Positions 53,395 to 63,200 are shown, counted from the stretch's first letter. The stretch is DNA of 64,000 nucleotides from Tenacibaculum discolor (GCF_003664185.1 NZ_RCCS01000004.1:579576-643575); one strand, 5' to 3'. Notes: a model not told the origin generated them from the sequence alone. Numbers and translations: made by a program.

Positions 53395-54744
53395 TTAAAA
53401 ATAAACATTTATACCTGCTCCTATTCTCCATATAAAATCGTTTCTTTTTCCTCTAACTAACTTATCTAAATTATCTGAGCCTAAAAGATAGTTTTCTCCA
53501 TAAAGAGTTAAACCTATTTTATTGGTTATTAAATACTCTAATCCCAGACCATACTGAAATTTAAACATAGGGTTATCTAGGTTTTTTTCTAAAACCGATC
53601 CAATCCCAACATACGCATAAGGTGTTAACCTATCATAAGGCAACATATTGTATTCTAAAAATAGACTTGATGTTAAAAATGTATTTTCAAAAGACCTTTC
53701 ATTTTCTAGTGAAAACTTCCCTATACTTCCTCCGAAACTAAATCTTGGATCCTTAAAAAAGTACCTATATTTTAAGTCAAACCCAAACCTTGCAACTGGA
53801 TTTGAATAATCACCTGAAATTATTGAAGTTCCTCCCATAAGACTCATTGAATTGGTAGCCCTTCTTTTTTCTTGTTTTCTATTAAATAATAAAGTATTAT
53901 CTGCTTCATTTTTTTCTTTTAAATATTCTTTTTTAAAGAGATTAACAACCGTATCACCTCCTTGAGGAGTCCATAAACCATCTACAACACCTTCTATAAT
54001 TAACTGTTCGACTGCTTTATCTATAGCTTCTTTTACAGCTAATTGCATAGGTTCATTTTTGGTTACTCCTGTTTCTACTTCTAACAATCTTCTTAAAGAA
54101 ACATATCTATATAAGTTTGCTGAAATTCCTTGCGAGAGTATTGTTTTTGAGACATAAATATTTTTTAAGATTTGTCCGTTTGATGTAGATACAGCTCTTA
54201 AATACACTGTTATTCTATCTTCTCTATATTGGTTAGATGCTCCCGCTCCAAAATATCGAACTCCTGAACCCCCTGTAATAATATTAGAATCATAAGAAAC
54301 CACACCTCCTTCTAAAATAATTCCAGCAAAAAGTAATGGTGGCATTTTTGTAGAATTAACTCCTTGGTATTCTTGCCTTGTAGACCTTATTATTTGTCGT
54401 TCATTTAATAAGTTAGCAATGTTCTCTCTTTCTATTGGAGTAAACCATTTTGATTCTTCTAATGATTTTAATAAAATTGATGTACCTCCTTGCGTTACCG
54501 CAGTACTAAATGTAGAACCGTTTTCAGTAGGCTTGTATTGTCCTGTTTGATCTCTAAATTTATAAACTCCTACGATTATTTTTTCGACAGGTTTAATGTT
54601 TTTAATTAAATCGTTTTGTAAAGAGGTGTTTTCTCCTATTCTAGCATTCGTTGTCTGAAATGGCTGATTAAGGTATGCTCCACAACTAGAAAACAAGATA
54701 AAACTTAATAAAGAGAATAATAATTTGAGTAATAGTTTTCTCAT
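53395..54744 (-). CDS. csgG: CsgG curli secretion channel with C-terminal beta-barrel domain
   Basis: 449 residues against about 280 in E. coli CsgG. Lipobox FSSC (C21). The CsgG domain spans about 22-265 (IIVGVYKFRDQTGQYK, WFTPIERENIANLLNERQII, FAGIILEGGVVSYDSN). After a charged linker, residues about 300-449 look like a small outer-membrane barrel (SMSLMGGTSIISGDYSNP, LTPYAYVGIGSVLEK, WRIGAGINVYF). It forms the outer-membrane pore for curlin export; the extra domain is a Bacteroidota feature of unknown job. It follows csgF by 30 nt. Confidence 0.92.
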   Translation of the reverse strand: MRKLLLKLLFSLLSFILFSSCGAYLNQPFQTTNARIGENTSLQNDLIKNIKPVEKIIVGVYKFRDQTGQYKPTENGSTFSTAVTQGGTSILLKSLEESKWFTPIERENIANLLNERQIIRSTRQEYQGVNSTKMPPLLFAGIILEGGVVSYDSNIITGGSGVRYFGAGASNQYREDRITVYLRAVSTSNGQILKNIYVSKTILSQGISANLYRYVSLRRLLEVETGVTKNEPMQLAVKEAIDKAVEQLIIEGVVDGLWTPQGGDTVVNLFKKEYLKEKNEADNTLLFNRKQEKRRATNSMSLMGGTSIISGDYSNPVARFGFDLKYRYFFKDPRFSFGGSIGKFSLENERSFENTFLTSSLFLEYNMLPYDRLTPYAYVGIGSVLEKNLDNPMFKFQYGLGLEYLITNKIGLTLYGENYLLGSDNLDKLVRGKRNDFIWRIGAGINVYF

Positions 54745-54774
54745 AAAATTTAAGTTATAGTTAATCGTTTTGTT

Positions 54775-55191
54775 TTAATTGTTTGGTATTATTATCTGTG
54801 TTTGTTCACCAGTTTGTGTGTTTAAAATATTCACTGATAATCCCCCGCTTGTAGGTGTAACTTCTACTACTAAAGACCCAAATACATAAGTTCCTACAGT
54901 TAATCCTTGATCTCCAAACTGTTCTTGAAATAGGTCTTGCGACAATGAATTTAGTAATTGCCTGTTTAAGCTATTTGTAAAATTTTCTAAATCTGAAGGC
55001 TGTTGAAAAGGATCTTGTCCTTCTTCTTGAAAGTCGTTTTGTGCATTAGCTGAAGCCAAAATTTGCTGATACCCGAATGGATTGTTTCCTCCAAAAAATG
55101 GATTTACCGGTTTATAAACTAGTTCTTGTGAAAAAGCAAATGAGCTTAGTAAAAATAAAACTATTGTTATAAGTTTGGTTACTATTTTCAT
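54775..55191 (-). CDS. csgF: Curli assembly protein CsgF
   Basis: 138 residues with a signal peptide ending SSFAFSQ. The mature N-terminus LVYKPVNPFFGGNNPFGYQQ matches the CsgF segment that plugs into the CsgG pore, followed by NAQNDF. The C-terminus is beta-rich (TYVFGSLVVEVTPT). It couples secretion to nucleation at the cell surface. It starts 11 nt after csgE. Confidence 0.93.
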   Translation of the reverse strand: MKIVTKLITIVLFLLSSFAFSQELVYKPVNPFFGGNNPFGYQQILASANAQNDFQEEGQDPFQQPSDLENFTNSLNRQLLNSLSQDLFQEQFGDQGLTVGTYVFGSLVVEVTPTSGGLSVNILNTQTGEQTQIIIPNN

Positions 55192-55202
55192 AATTTACTT
55201 TT

Positions 55203-55940
55203 TTAAATTTTATAACTTAATAATGTGTTTCTCTGTTTTGAGTAACTACTTAATCTTACCAAAGATGCTTTAACAGCTCGTTTAAGAAAATCTTCTCCTG
55301 GCATAGTCATGAACTCAAAAATCTTTTTATCATCAGCTTCAATAATTAAAACTGTAGTTCTTCTTAATCCTGGTTTTTCTTTTATTTTTATGATAAAAGG
55401 ATATTTTAAGCCTGAGAGCAGATACTCTTGATAAAAAAAGTCATAAAAGTCTTTTCCTATTTTTGTTATTGCTTCTTCAATAACCAATCCTTTTAATATA
55501 AAATTAGACTCATCTATTTTTTCTTTATTCATTACACCTACCTTTTTAGGTATTATTACTAGAGTGTCTTTATCTATCAATTTTTTCCTGTGCCTTATAA
55601 ATAAATAAGCTTTTAATTCTTCATCAGGGTTTAAACTCAATCTTATTAATGAAAGCTCTTTTTTCTCGTTAGGTTTTAAAGAAAATTCTCCCGATTGTTT
55701 ATTGTTAGAATAGTTTCCTTCTTTATTCTTTTTTAGTACTAATAAGTTATAATTAAGCTCATCTTTAAACAACACTCCTTCATTTTCAGCTTGTGCTTTT
55801 ACTGCTATAAAATTGTCTTTTTTAAGAACAAGAATTTTGGCTTTTACCTCGTTTATTTCTTGAGCAAAGCTTGTAGTTATACACAGTAACAATAGAGTGA
55901 CATATTTTAAAACATTTCTAAAAAAAATAAACCTTAACAT
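55203..55940 (-). CDS. csgE: CsgE curli assembly protein with N-terminal CsgH-like domain
   Basis: 245 residues, about twice the length of E. coli CsgE. Signal peptide ends ITTSFAQ. Residues about 28-130 resemble CsgH: a strand-rich domain with YNLLVLKKNKEG and SGEFSLKPNEKKELSLIRLS. Residues about 145-245 are CsgE (GLVIEEAITKIGKDFYDFFY, then PFIIKIKEKP and IFEFMTMPGEDFLKRAVKAS). CsgE gates the CsgG pore; CsgH in alphaproteobacteria inhibits premature amyloid formation. The fusion is inferred from sequence pattern. Confidence 0.82.
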   Translation of the reverse strand: MLRFIFFRNVLKYVTLLLLCITTSFAQEINEVKAKILVLKKDNFIAVKAQAENEGVLFKDELNYNLLVLKKNKEGNYSNNKQSGEFSLKPNEKKELSLIRLSLNPDEELKAYLFIRHRKKLIDKDTLVIIPKKVGVMNKEKIDESNFILKGLVIEEAITKIGKDFYDFFYQEYLLSGLKYPFIIKIKEKPGLRRTTVLIIEADDKKIFEFMTMPGEDFLKRAVKASLVRLSSYSKQRNTLLSYKI

Positions 55941-55943
55941 CTT

Positions 55944-56399
55944 TTAATAATTCCTAACTATAATTGTTTTATAATTAGATTTTTGAATGATTTTCACATT
56001 TTCCATCAAAGAGTTTGTCCCATAAATAAGCAATGAATTTGCATTACCTTCTTGAAGAGCATTTATTTTTGTTGTTGAATTATTATAATAATCTATAAAA
56101 TTATAATAGTTATCTCTACCTTTTTGTCCAATCAACTGTATGTCATTCATTCCGCTTTTTACTTCTGCAACATTATTAACTCCTAACTGATTAATTGATA
56201 GATTATAATTATCAACCGATTTATCATAATCTTGTAAATTATTTAATGAGTTGATATTTTTTTCTAAAACCAGAAAAGAAGCATCACTCCCTATTTGAGG
56301 TACAGACACAAAGTAAGTAGATGTATTTTGTTGTGTCATAGCTTTTAAACTAAATATTAATAGGATTATACACAATGTCTTTTTTATCCTTCGCATCAT
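55944..56399 (-). CDS. Minor curlin / CsgB-like protein
   Basis: 151 residues with a signal peptide (ILLIFSLKAMTQ). The mature C-terminal two thirds carry degenerate curlin repeats with Q-x-G-x-x-N spacing: INQLGVNNVAEV, IQLIGQKGRDNYYN and INALQEGNANSLL. The repeats are fewer and less regular than in the gene upstream, suiting a nucleator. It ends 3 nt before csgE. Confidence 0.78.
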   Translation of the reverse strand: MMRRIKKTLCIILLIFSLKAMTQQNTSTYFVSVPQIGSDASFLVLEKNINSLNNLQDYDKSVDNYNLSINQLGVNNVAEVKSGMNDIQLIGQKGRDNYYNFIDYYNNSTTKINALQEGNANSLLIYGTNSLMENVKIIQKSNYKTIIVRNY

Positions 56400-56416
56400 T
56401 ACTTTAGTTTCTTATT

Positions 56417-56458
56417 AATAAGGGAGAGGAAAAGAAAACCCTCCCATTCTCCCTTATT
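56417..56458 (-). other. Hairpin between major and minor curlin genes
   Basis: A perfect 10-bp stem (aataagggag / ctcccttatt) with a 22-nt loop, between the two curlin genes. It lacks a clean T tail, so it may stabilise the upstream mRNA or partially attenuate transcription, giving excess major subunit. Confidence 0.5.
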
Positions 56459-56478
56459 TTTGTTGCTTAATTAAAAGT

Positions 56479-57387
56479 TTATAATCCTGTTTGTTCAACA
56501 CAAGCTTTGTTCATGTAACCTGCCTGTCCAATAAAACTAGCATTTCCAGAACCTTGTGCATCTTGAATAACAGAAGCATGATTTTCTACACCAAATTGAC
56601 TAATTAAACTTAAGTTAATCCCTGCATCTGCATTTTGATCAACGCAAGCTTTGTTACCCCAACCTGTTTGTGCAATACCAGAAATATTTAAACCTCCATT
56701 TGAAGATTGATTTGTAGAAGCTACATTTCCGTTGCCAAACTGAGCAATACCATCTATATTAAAGCTACCTCTTTGAACTTGTTTAGCTTTATTATAATTA
56801 CCAATTTGTAAAATACCCGCTACACTTCCTGGCGCACCATTAGTTCCTGTGCTTTGATCTTGATGAGCAAAGTTTCTTCTACCTGATTGTGCTACAATAG
56901 CTACATTATTATCATAACGTTGTTTTTGAATAGAAGTGTTTTGACGTCCTGTTTGATAAGCATAAGCTCTGTTGTTTTCTGCCCAACCTACACCAACATC
57001 TTGTTGTGCATAGTTTTTATATCCTACTTGATTTACAAAACCAGAGTTATAATCTCCATGTTGTTTAATGTCGGTTTCGTTCTTTCTTCCTCTTTGATAT
57101 ACAGTAGCTTCATTTCCCAAACCTCCTGAAAACCCTTGATTCTGACCATCTTGATCAATTTTAGACAGGTTTCCAACTCCGGTTTGAACAACACTTGCGT
57201 CATTCATATGTCCTGTTTGATCTACATAACTTGTGTTAATTACGGCTCCTCTATTTCCATAGGAAGGTCCTACTTGCGAAACTGAACATCCAAGACAATT
57301 AGCTTTAGGTGTTGGTAATGGATTAGCGAACTGTGCAAAAGCTGTTCCTGAAGCTAAAAAAATAGCTGCTAATAAAAATTTTTTCAT
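56479..57387 (-). CDS. Major curlin (CsgA-like amyloid subunit)
   Basis: 302 residues with signal peptide MKKFLLAAIFLASGTAFAQ. From about residue 50 it consists of roughly eight or more curlin repeats with the x-Q-x-G-x-x-N-x-A-x3-Q pattern (SYVDQTGHMNDASVVQTG, ISGIAQTGWGNKACVDQN, ASFIGQAGYMNKACVEQTG). It is much longer than E. coli CsgA, with Gly/Asn-rich spacers. Unusually it has four cysteines (C31, C34 and one in each KAC motif). It is first in the operon. Confidence 0.88.
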   Translation of the reverse strand: MKKFLLAAIFLASGTAFAQFANPLPTPKANCLGCSVSQVGPSYGNRGAVINTSYVDQTGHMNDASVVQTGVGNLSKIDQDGQNQGFSGGLGNEATVYQRGRKNETDIKQHGDYNSGFVNQVGYKNYAQQDVGVGWAENNRAYAYQTGRQNTSIQKQRYDNNVAIVAQSGRRNFAHQDQSTGTNGAPGSVAGILQIGNYNKAKQVQRGSFNIDGIAQFGNGNVASTNQSSNGGLNISGIAQTGWGNKACVDQNADAGINLSLISQFGVENHASVIQDAQGSGNASFIGQAGYMNKACVEQTGL

Positions 57388-57933
57388 AATAGATAATTTT
57401 AAAATACGTTAGTTAATTTTTAGCATACTCTATCTACGACAAGCATACAAATAGTAATGATGCTTATTGTGGGAGAATGCTAGTAAATAAGGGTAAGATA
57501 AAATTATGGGGTAAAATGCAAAGGTTAGTTTGATAACCGTGATTACATCCATCAGTTTAAAATAAAACTGTAAGAAACTATATATAGTTTGTCTGTTTAA
57601 ACGTAGCTAATATACGATTTTTTCAGTTTCAAAAACCAATAAAGATTTCTTTACTTTTAAAAAAAGTGAATAAGAGAAGCCAAAAACACGCTATAAACGT
57701 AGCCTTTAGCTTTACATTTCTTTATCCTTAATTTAAAAAAAAGGGGGATTCTCCCCTTTTTTTTAATGTATTTTCTTCTTTAAAATAAGTTACTTTATCT
57801 AATAAATAAAAGTTTTTTATTTCTTGTTAAGTAGTATTTGTCTTTTTGCTTCTTTACTTTATTCGATTAGTCTGATTAGGGAAAAAAAAGTATTAACGAA
57901 TTAATTTTGTTACCTTATAATTAGAAATTTGTT
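57388..57933. other. Curli upstream region with inverted repeat and terminator
   Basis: 546 bp without a gene. An inverted repeat aagcat (57441-57446) / atgctt (57460-57465) encloses CAAATAGTA, whose reverse TACTATTTG is a near -7 element with one extra base, about 65 nt upstream of the curlin start. A strong terminator-like hairpin (57735-57766, gggg/cccc with A and T runs on both sides) probably ends the RadC transcript. Confidence 0.5.
57735..57766 (-). terminator. Terminator downstream of the RadC-type gene
   Basis: A run of A pairs with a run of T around gggg(g)/(t)cccc with a 4-nt loop. It works on either strand and lies 170 nt past the radC-like stop. Confidence 0.7.
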
Positions 57934-58557
57934 TTACGACCTTTTCACTCGTAGTTTCTCCACTTCTTCAATGGTAAGACCTGTGTTTTTAGCGATTAAC
58001 TCATTATCAAGACCACTTCTTTTGAAAGCTTTTGCGATTTCAATGGCTTTTTTCTTTTCAGCTATTTCAGTAGCTTCTTTTTTTAGACGCTGCTCTAACA
58101 CATATTTAGGAACGTATTTAGTGCTTTTTTTAAGCTCATCTAATAACCCAATATCTCCAAAACTAAGATAGCTCTTCTCAGATATTATAAGATGGTCTAC
58201 CACTTCAGTATCCACAATAATGCCTACTTGTATTAAACGGTCAGAAATATCTTTGTCTGCCTCTGAAGGTTTTAATTCACCACTTGGATGGTTATGGCAT
58301 AATATGATTTTAACAGCTCTTTTTTGCAACGCAAAACTAAATACCTCCATAGGCTCCACCAAGGTTGCATTGACAGTTCCTAAACTTATGAGCTCAATAA
58401 AAAGAATACGGTTGTTATTAGCTAAACCAATAACCCAAAAATGCTCACGATTTTGGTCTATTTTATTATCTCTTAATAAAATGCGCTGCATAATTCCGTA
58501 AATATCATCGGAATTTAGAATCTTTATCTTCTCTTGTTCTGTCAATTTTATGTCCAT
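57934..58557 (-). CDS. RadC-type JAB-domain protein with Rpn-like C-terminal tail
   Basis: 207 residues. The JAB/MPN metalloprotease motif is CHNHPSGELKPSEADKDIS (H88, H90, D101) with a preceding Glu in LFIELIS (E55). It lacks the N-terminal helix-hairpin-helix of full RadC. After residue 150 comes a charged coiled segment and a tail (IAKAFKRSGLDNELIAKNTG then LTIEEVEKL) typical of the C-terminus of Rpn/PD-(D/E)XK transposase-like proteins. Short RadC proteins are frequent on mobile elements. The -7 element lies 5 nt before the start. Confidence 0.85.
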   Translation of the reverse strand: MDIKLTEQEKIKILNSDDIYGIMQRILLRDNKIDQNREHFWVIGLANNNRILFIELISLGTVNATLVEPMEVFSFALQKRAVKIILCHNHPSGELKPSEADKDISDRLIQVGIIVDTEVVDHLIISEKSYLSFGDIGLLDELKKSTKYVPKYVLEQRLKKEATEIAEKKKAIEIAKAFKRSGLDNELIAKNTGLTIEEVEKLRVKRS

Positions 58558-58562
58558 AAAAA

Positions 58563-58570
58563 CAAATGTA
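58563..58570 (-). promoter_or_regulatory. -7 element of the RadC-type gene, 5 nt before the ATG
   Basis: TACATTTG on the minus strand. A TTTG lies 15 nt further (58589-58586), closer than the usual spacing. It predicts a leaderless mRNA. Confidence 0.55.
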
Positions 58571-58586
58571 AGATTTTATTGTTTAC

Positions 58587-58805
58587 AAATCATACACTTC
58601 TAAAAACTGTCTAACCTCACTAGGGCATAGCTTTTTTATGTTTAGCAACCTCAATAGACAAATTTTGATTATTTCATTAATTGTTACTCGTATTTCTTTT
58701 CAGATAATTAACAGTATTTTTTGAGAAGCTTTTTTTACTGTAAATTACATTCTCTAGTTATATTTTTAAATTATATATAATAATGTTATTACTATTAGTA
58801 AATTA
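58587..58805. repeat. Diverged direct repeat, copy 1 (219 bp)
   Basis: This segment starts aaatcatacacttctaaaaa and aligns in the same orientation with 59506-59737, sharing for instance cctcactagggcata and tttttatgtttagcaa. On the minus strand it reads LLNIKKLCPSEVRQFLEVYD. Copy 1 has a deletion of about 10 nt relative to copy 2. It abuts the promoter of the RadC-type gene. Confidence 0.7.
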
Positions 58806-59259
58806 GTATTGTGCTTCTGCATGTATGTGTTATGAGTATCTTCATAAGCCTCATTAATATTATCTTGAGAGCTGGTTATTTCTGTTTGAAAAAATGTTAT
58901 TCATATTTTTGTGTAAATTTCGCTTTCTTACGTCTTATCTTCTTTTTAAAGATTTTTTTATTAAAAAAAATGTTTATATTTTAATTTTTAAAGTTTAAAC
59001 ACCTATGTAGATGCTAAAAAAAGTTTTTCGCTTTCTGGTGTTTATGATTGCACTTTTATGTATTGAGTTTTTCTACAGCTTTGTTATAAGCATTTGTAAA
59101 TTCACTACGGTATTTTAAAAAAATCTGTGACTTGCTCAGCAAGTATTAGAGTTGTCTATTGTACTTTTCATAGTGGTTCTATCTAAAAAAAGGATAGTTG
59201 ATGTGGTTGTTTTGTTTACTTATTATATTTAATTCACAGTATTATTAAAAATAAAAAGA

Positions 59260-59330
59260 GCATCCAAAATGTATGGATGCCCAATTCTATTCATGTACAG
59301 CAATCTACGCCCCCCGTAATCGTCTGTACA
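59260..59330. other. Structured non-coding segment with nested hairpins
   Basis: gcatcca/tggatgc (59260-59266, 59274-59280) forms one stem. A second has outer arms tgtacag/ctgtaca (59294-59300, 59324-59330) and inner tacg/cgta (59306-59309, 59315-59318) with a C-rich loop. Further right, ggttagtggttg (about 59335-59346) is nearly complementary to caaccacttaac (about 59424-59435). It could be a recombination site, an element end or an RNA; no family was recognised. Confidence 0.4.
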
Positions 59331-59505
59331 CCTTGGTTAGTGGTTGTTAACGTAAAGTTACTGAAACTTATTATTTGTAGACTTATAATATTGTAAAAAA
59401 CACCAACCCTAACACCAAGTAATCAACCACTTAACAAGTAGTTCTCAATTTTATTTTGACTATTTTGGAATGATAAAAGGTTAATCTTTTGTCTCTTTTT
59501 ACACT

Positions 59506-59737
59506 AAATCATATACTTCTAAAAATCGTCTTACCTCACTAGGGCATAACTTTTTTATGTTTAGCAATCTCAATAGATAAATTGCGAGTATCTAATATCA
59601 TCTCATTAATTATTACTCACACTACTCTTTCAAGTAAGTGATAGTGCTTCTCGAAAAGTTTCTTTTTATTGTAAATTAAATTCATTAATGATGCTTTAAA
59701 TACTATGTCTAATTATGCCAGCCCTATTAGTAAATTA
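59506..59737. repeat. Diverged direct repeat, copy 2 (232 bp)
   Basis: Second copy of the segment at 58587-58805, about 920 bp away. Its minus strand holds a 20-codon ORF reading MILDTRNLSIEIAKHKKVMP, whose end is matched in copy 1, and a second frame LLNIKKLCPSEVRRFLEVYD. Substitutions between copies are largely silent in the second frame. Confidence 0.7.
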
Positions 59738-60257
59738 ATCTCTTATAAAAAACATAAAAAAATGTTAAAATATTTTCCATATATTTATACTGAGATTTTA
59801 AAGAATTTCACTTTCTTTAATTATCTATTAAATAAAAAAAGATGAAATAACAGTATCATAATACATTAACAAAATCTAGTCTCCCAACATGAAACACTTT
59901 TATTATCAGAATTTTAACACCATAATATTCACGTTAGATTTTATCATTCTTATCCGTAAAATTCAGCTATCTATATTTAGAAAAGAGAAAGTAACTAGGC
60001 TCTCAACAAAGAAAAAAACATGTTTAAAGAATCTTTTCAGTTCTTTAAACACAGCTTGTAAGATTCATTCTAAGATATATCCATGCAAATTTCACATAAT
60101 TCCAAACCATAATTAACTAATTACAAAAACACTCTAATACATTTTTAGATAGTTTTTATATTTAATTTATACATAATTTACACCATCAATATGGTAAATA
60201 TGTAATTACAGTTCTGTATTTGTATTATCCCTATTTTTAAATAAAAATTAGCTTTAC

Positions 60258-63200
60258 ATGAAAAATAAGTCCTCTCACTATCATATACATAAAAGCATAT
60301 TATATGTAATTTTATTAACATTTACTATAACTAGTAATAGTCAAATATCTGTAAAAGAAAACCTAAAAAAAGGCAATCTTAATAAGGTTTTGTCTTACAA
60401 ACCTCTACAAGACACAAAGCTATCCCTTTCCAACAATCCTCTTAGTTCCATAACCAGTTCTTTTTTAATAGAAAGAAAAACTAAAATCAATAAAAGTAGA
60501 ACGAGGCAAAAATTCTCCTCTTCTTCTTTTAACATGATGATGGCTGCTCCTACTTTAGATCTGAATACCATAACACCAGGAAACAACTATGATTTTCAAC
60601 TACAACCAACAACTTCTAATGTATTCCCTGTAACAGTAAGCCCAAATGTCACAACAGATGCAGGGGTTTTAAGTGCAACCCTAAATTTTTCCGGTATTGT
60701 TGACTTTCCCTCTGGTGAATTGTTAGCTATTAATAATGGAGGTGGTTTTGACTTATTATGGTTACAAGTACCTGTTTCCGGCCCATTTACTTATACCATA
60801 GGGGCTTCTACAATACAAATAACCCAATTAACAAACACTTCTTTTAATATAACGGAAACCTCAGGTAATCCAATTGCGAACTCTGAATTCGAAACATTTT
60901 TATCAACTTTGTTTTATGGAGACTTACAAAACCCTTATACAGATGGAGTACGAACAATGGATGTTACTATTTTTGATACTAATGGAGACTTTACAACTGC
61001 ACAAACTATAATAAGAGTTTATACAACACCACCAACTGTTGTTGATGAAATCAATAGTATATCAGCAAACTCTACAGGGACAGTCACAGGCAATGTTTTG
61101 GCAAATGATTCTGGTTCAACAGCAATATCTGTTACCGAAGTAGACGTGTACCCATCTATGGTTAATAATACATATACCACATTATATGGTACAATTACAA
61201 TACAAGCAAATGGTACTTATACTTATGATGTTGATGAAACAAATGCTTCTGTTACAGGTTTAAAAAGCGGAGAGAGTTTAGATGATATTATTTCTTATAC
61301 TGTAGCAGATGCCATTGGAATAAAAGATTATGGTATATTAACCATAACAATTAACGGAGTAGATGAAGCTCCTGACGCAATAGATAACACAGATTCTTTA
61401 ACTGCTTTTATCGATGCAAGTGCCACAGGTAATGTAATAACCGATTCTGGAACGGGGGGCTCTGATACCGTAGATCGAGGCTTATCTACTTTAGTTTGGG
61501 AAAGCAATTTTACAAATGGAGAAACAGTAAATGGAAAAACAAAAACTATTGGTGGCGTGGGGCTTTCTTTTACTACTTTAGACCCTGGAGGATTTGGTAC
61601 ATCTTTTAACCAAACAGTAGATTATACTACCAACGGAGGTCATACAGGTTATTTAATATACAATATAGACGGAACAACTAACCCCACTGATGACACTGTT
61701 TTAGTTATAGATTTTGATCAACCCGTTTTTAATTTAGGTTTCTTACTAACAGATATTGATTTTTCACAAGGAAGTTCTTGGCAAGATCAAATAAAAATTG
61801 AAGGTAATTTAGATGGTATAAATTCAACTTATAAGTTTGTTACAACAGGTGGAGTAATTAACTCAGGAAGTAATACTTTTTATGGAATAGGCAGTGCAAT
61901 ACCTAGTGACGCTACAGGAAATATCAATGTGTTTTTTGAACAGCCAATTAATCAGTTAAGATTAAGTTATAATTATGGGCCTAATGTTACAGATCCTGAC
62001 CCTCTTGGACAAATTGCTGGTGTTTCAGATGTTTACTGGCAAGGTTCTGGCTCTGTTACCACCATAAGACTTGGTACTACATTAGGCAACCTAAATACCG
62101 GAAATTTAAATACTTCATACCCTGGAACTTACGGGTCAATAATAATGAATCCTGATGGAAGTTATGAATATATTGTTGATACTTCAAACCCAGCAGTAGC
62201 AGGCTTACTCGTAGGTCAAACATTAACAGATACATTTTTTTATGAAATTTCTGACGGAGTGTCTTCTGATACAGCTAATTTAGTAATTACTATTAATGGA
62301 TCAGGGACAGACCCTGATGGTGATGGAATAGCCGATAGGCTAGATTTAGATGATGATAATGATGGAATATTAGACACAGAAGAATCATTAGCTTGTGCAG
62401 GAACCCCATTAGATTTAACAGGAATTGGAACTACCTTAACCTCTGGCAGCTATTTTGATCAAGATACAGAAAAAATAATAGATGTAACAATTACTACAAC
62501 AGGTACAGTAAACGAAGGTAATGCTAATGGAGATATCTTAATCACTCAAGGAGGAACAGCAACTTTTACTTTTTCATCCCCAGTAACAGTTTCCTTAAAA
62601 CATGAAATTGGTATAACTGGAAATTTTGATACGGGGGATACTTGGGAGTTAACTTCAACAGGAGAATTTACTGTAGCCGACCCAAATAATGATTTAATGA
62701 TTAATTCTAACTCTGGTGGCATTTTGAACTTTGATGCCTTAGGTACTATTTCAGCATCTGAAGCTTGGGAAATTAAAACAACCACAACATCATTAAAACT
62801 TGATCTAAAATCTGGAAACACGACGTCTCCTATTAACTTAGCCTTAATTTGTGGAGGCTTTTTAGATTCCGATAATGATGGAGTTCCGAATCATTTAGAC
62901 TTAGATAGTGATAATGATGGGTGCTTTGATGCAATAGAAGCAAGCGAAAATGTTACTTCTGGTCAGTTAGACGGAAATGGAAGAATAGATATAGCAGCTC
63001 AAGGAAGCATAGATAGCAATGGGGTTCCTAACCTTGTAAATGCTTCTGGAGCAGCAGATATTGGAAGTGATCAAGGACAAGAAACCACAGGTAATGAGAT
63101 TGTTGCTACTCAAATACAAATGGACACACAACCAAGTGATAGCACTATATGTTTAGGAAGTAATGTTATTTTTACAGCCGCAGCAAGCTCCTTAAGTACA

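Noticed and set aside
59294..59330. A bona fide integron attC site
   Set aside because: The arms fold attC-like, but the conserved core GTTRRRY/RYYYAAC pair is not clearly placed and no integron integrase is present.
59889..60116. A 75-codon plus-strand frame
   Set aside because: Composition is that of AT-rich non-coding DNA, with no ribosome site, promoter or recognisable motif, so it was not called as a gene.
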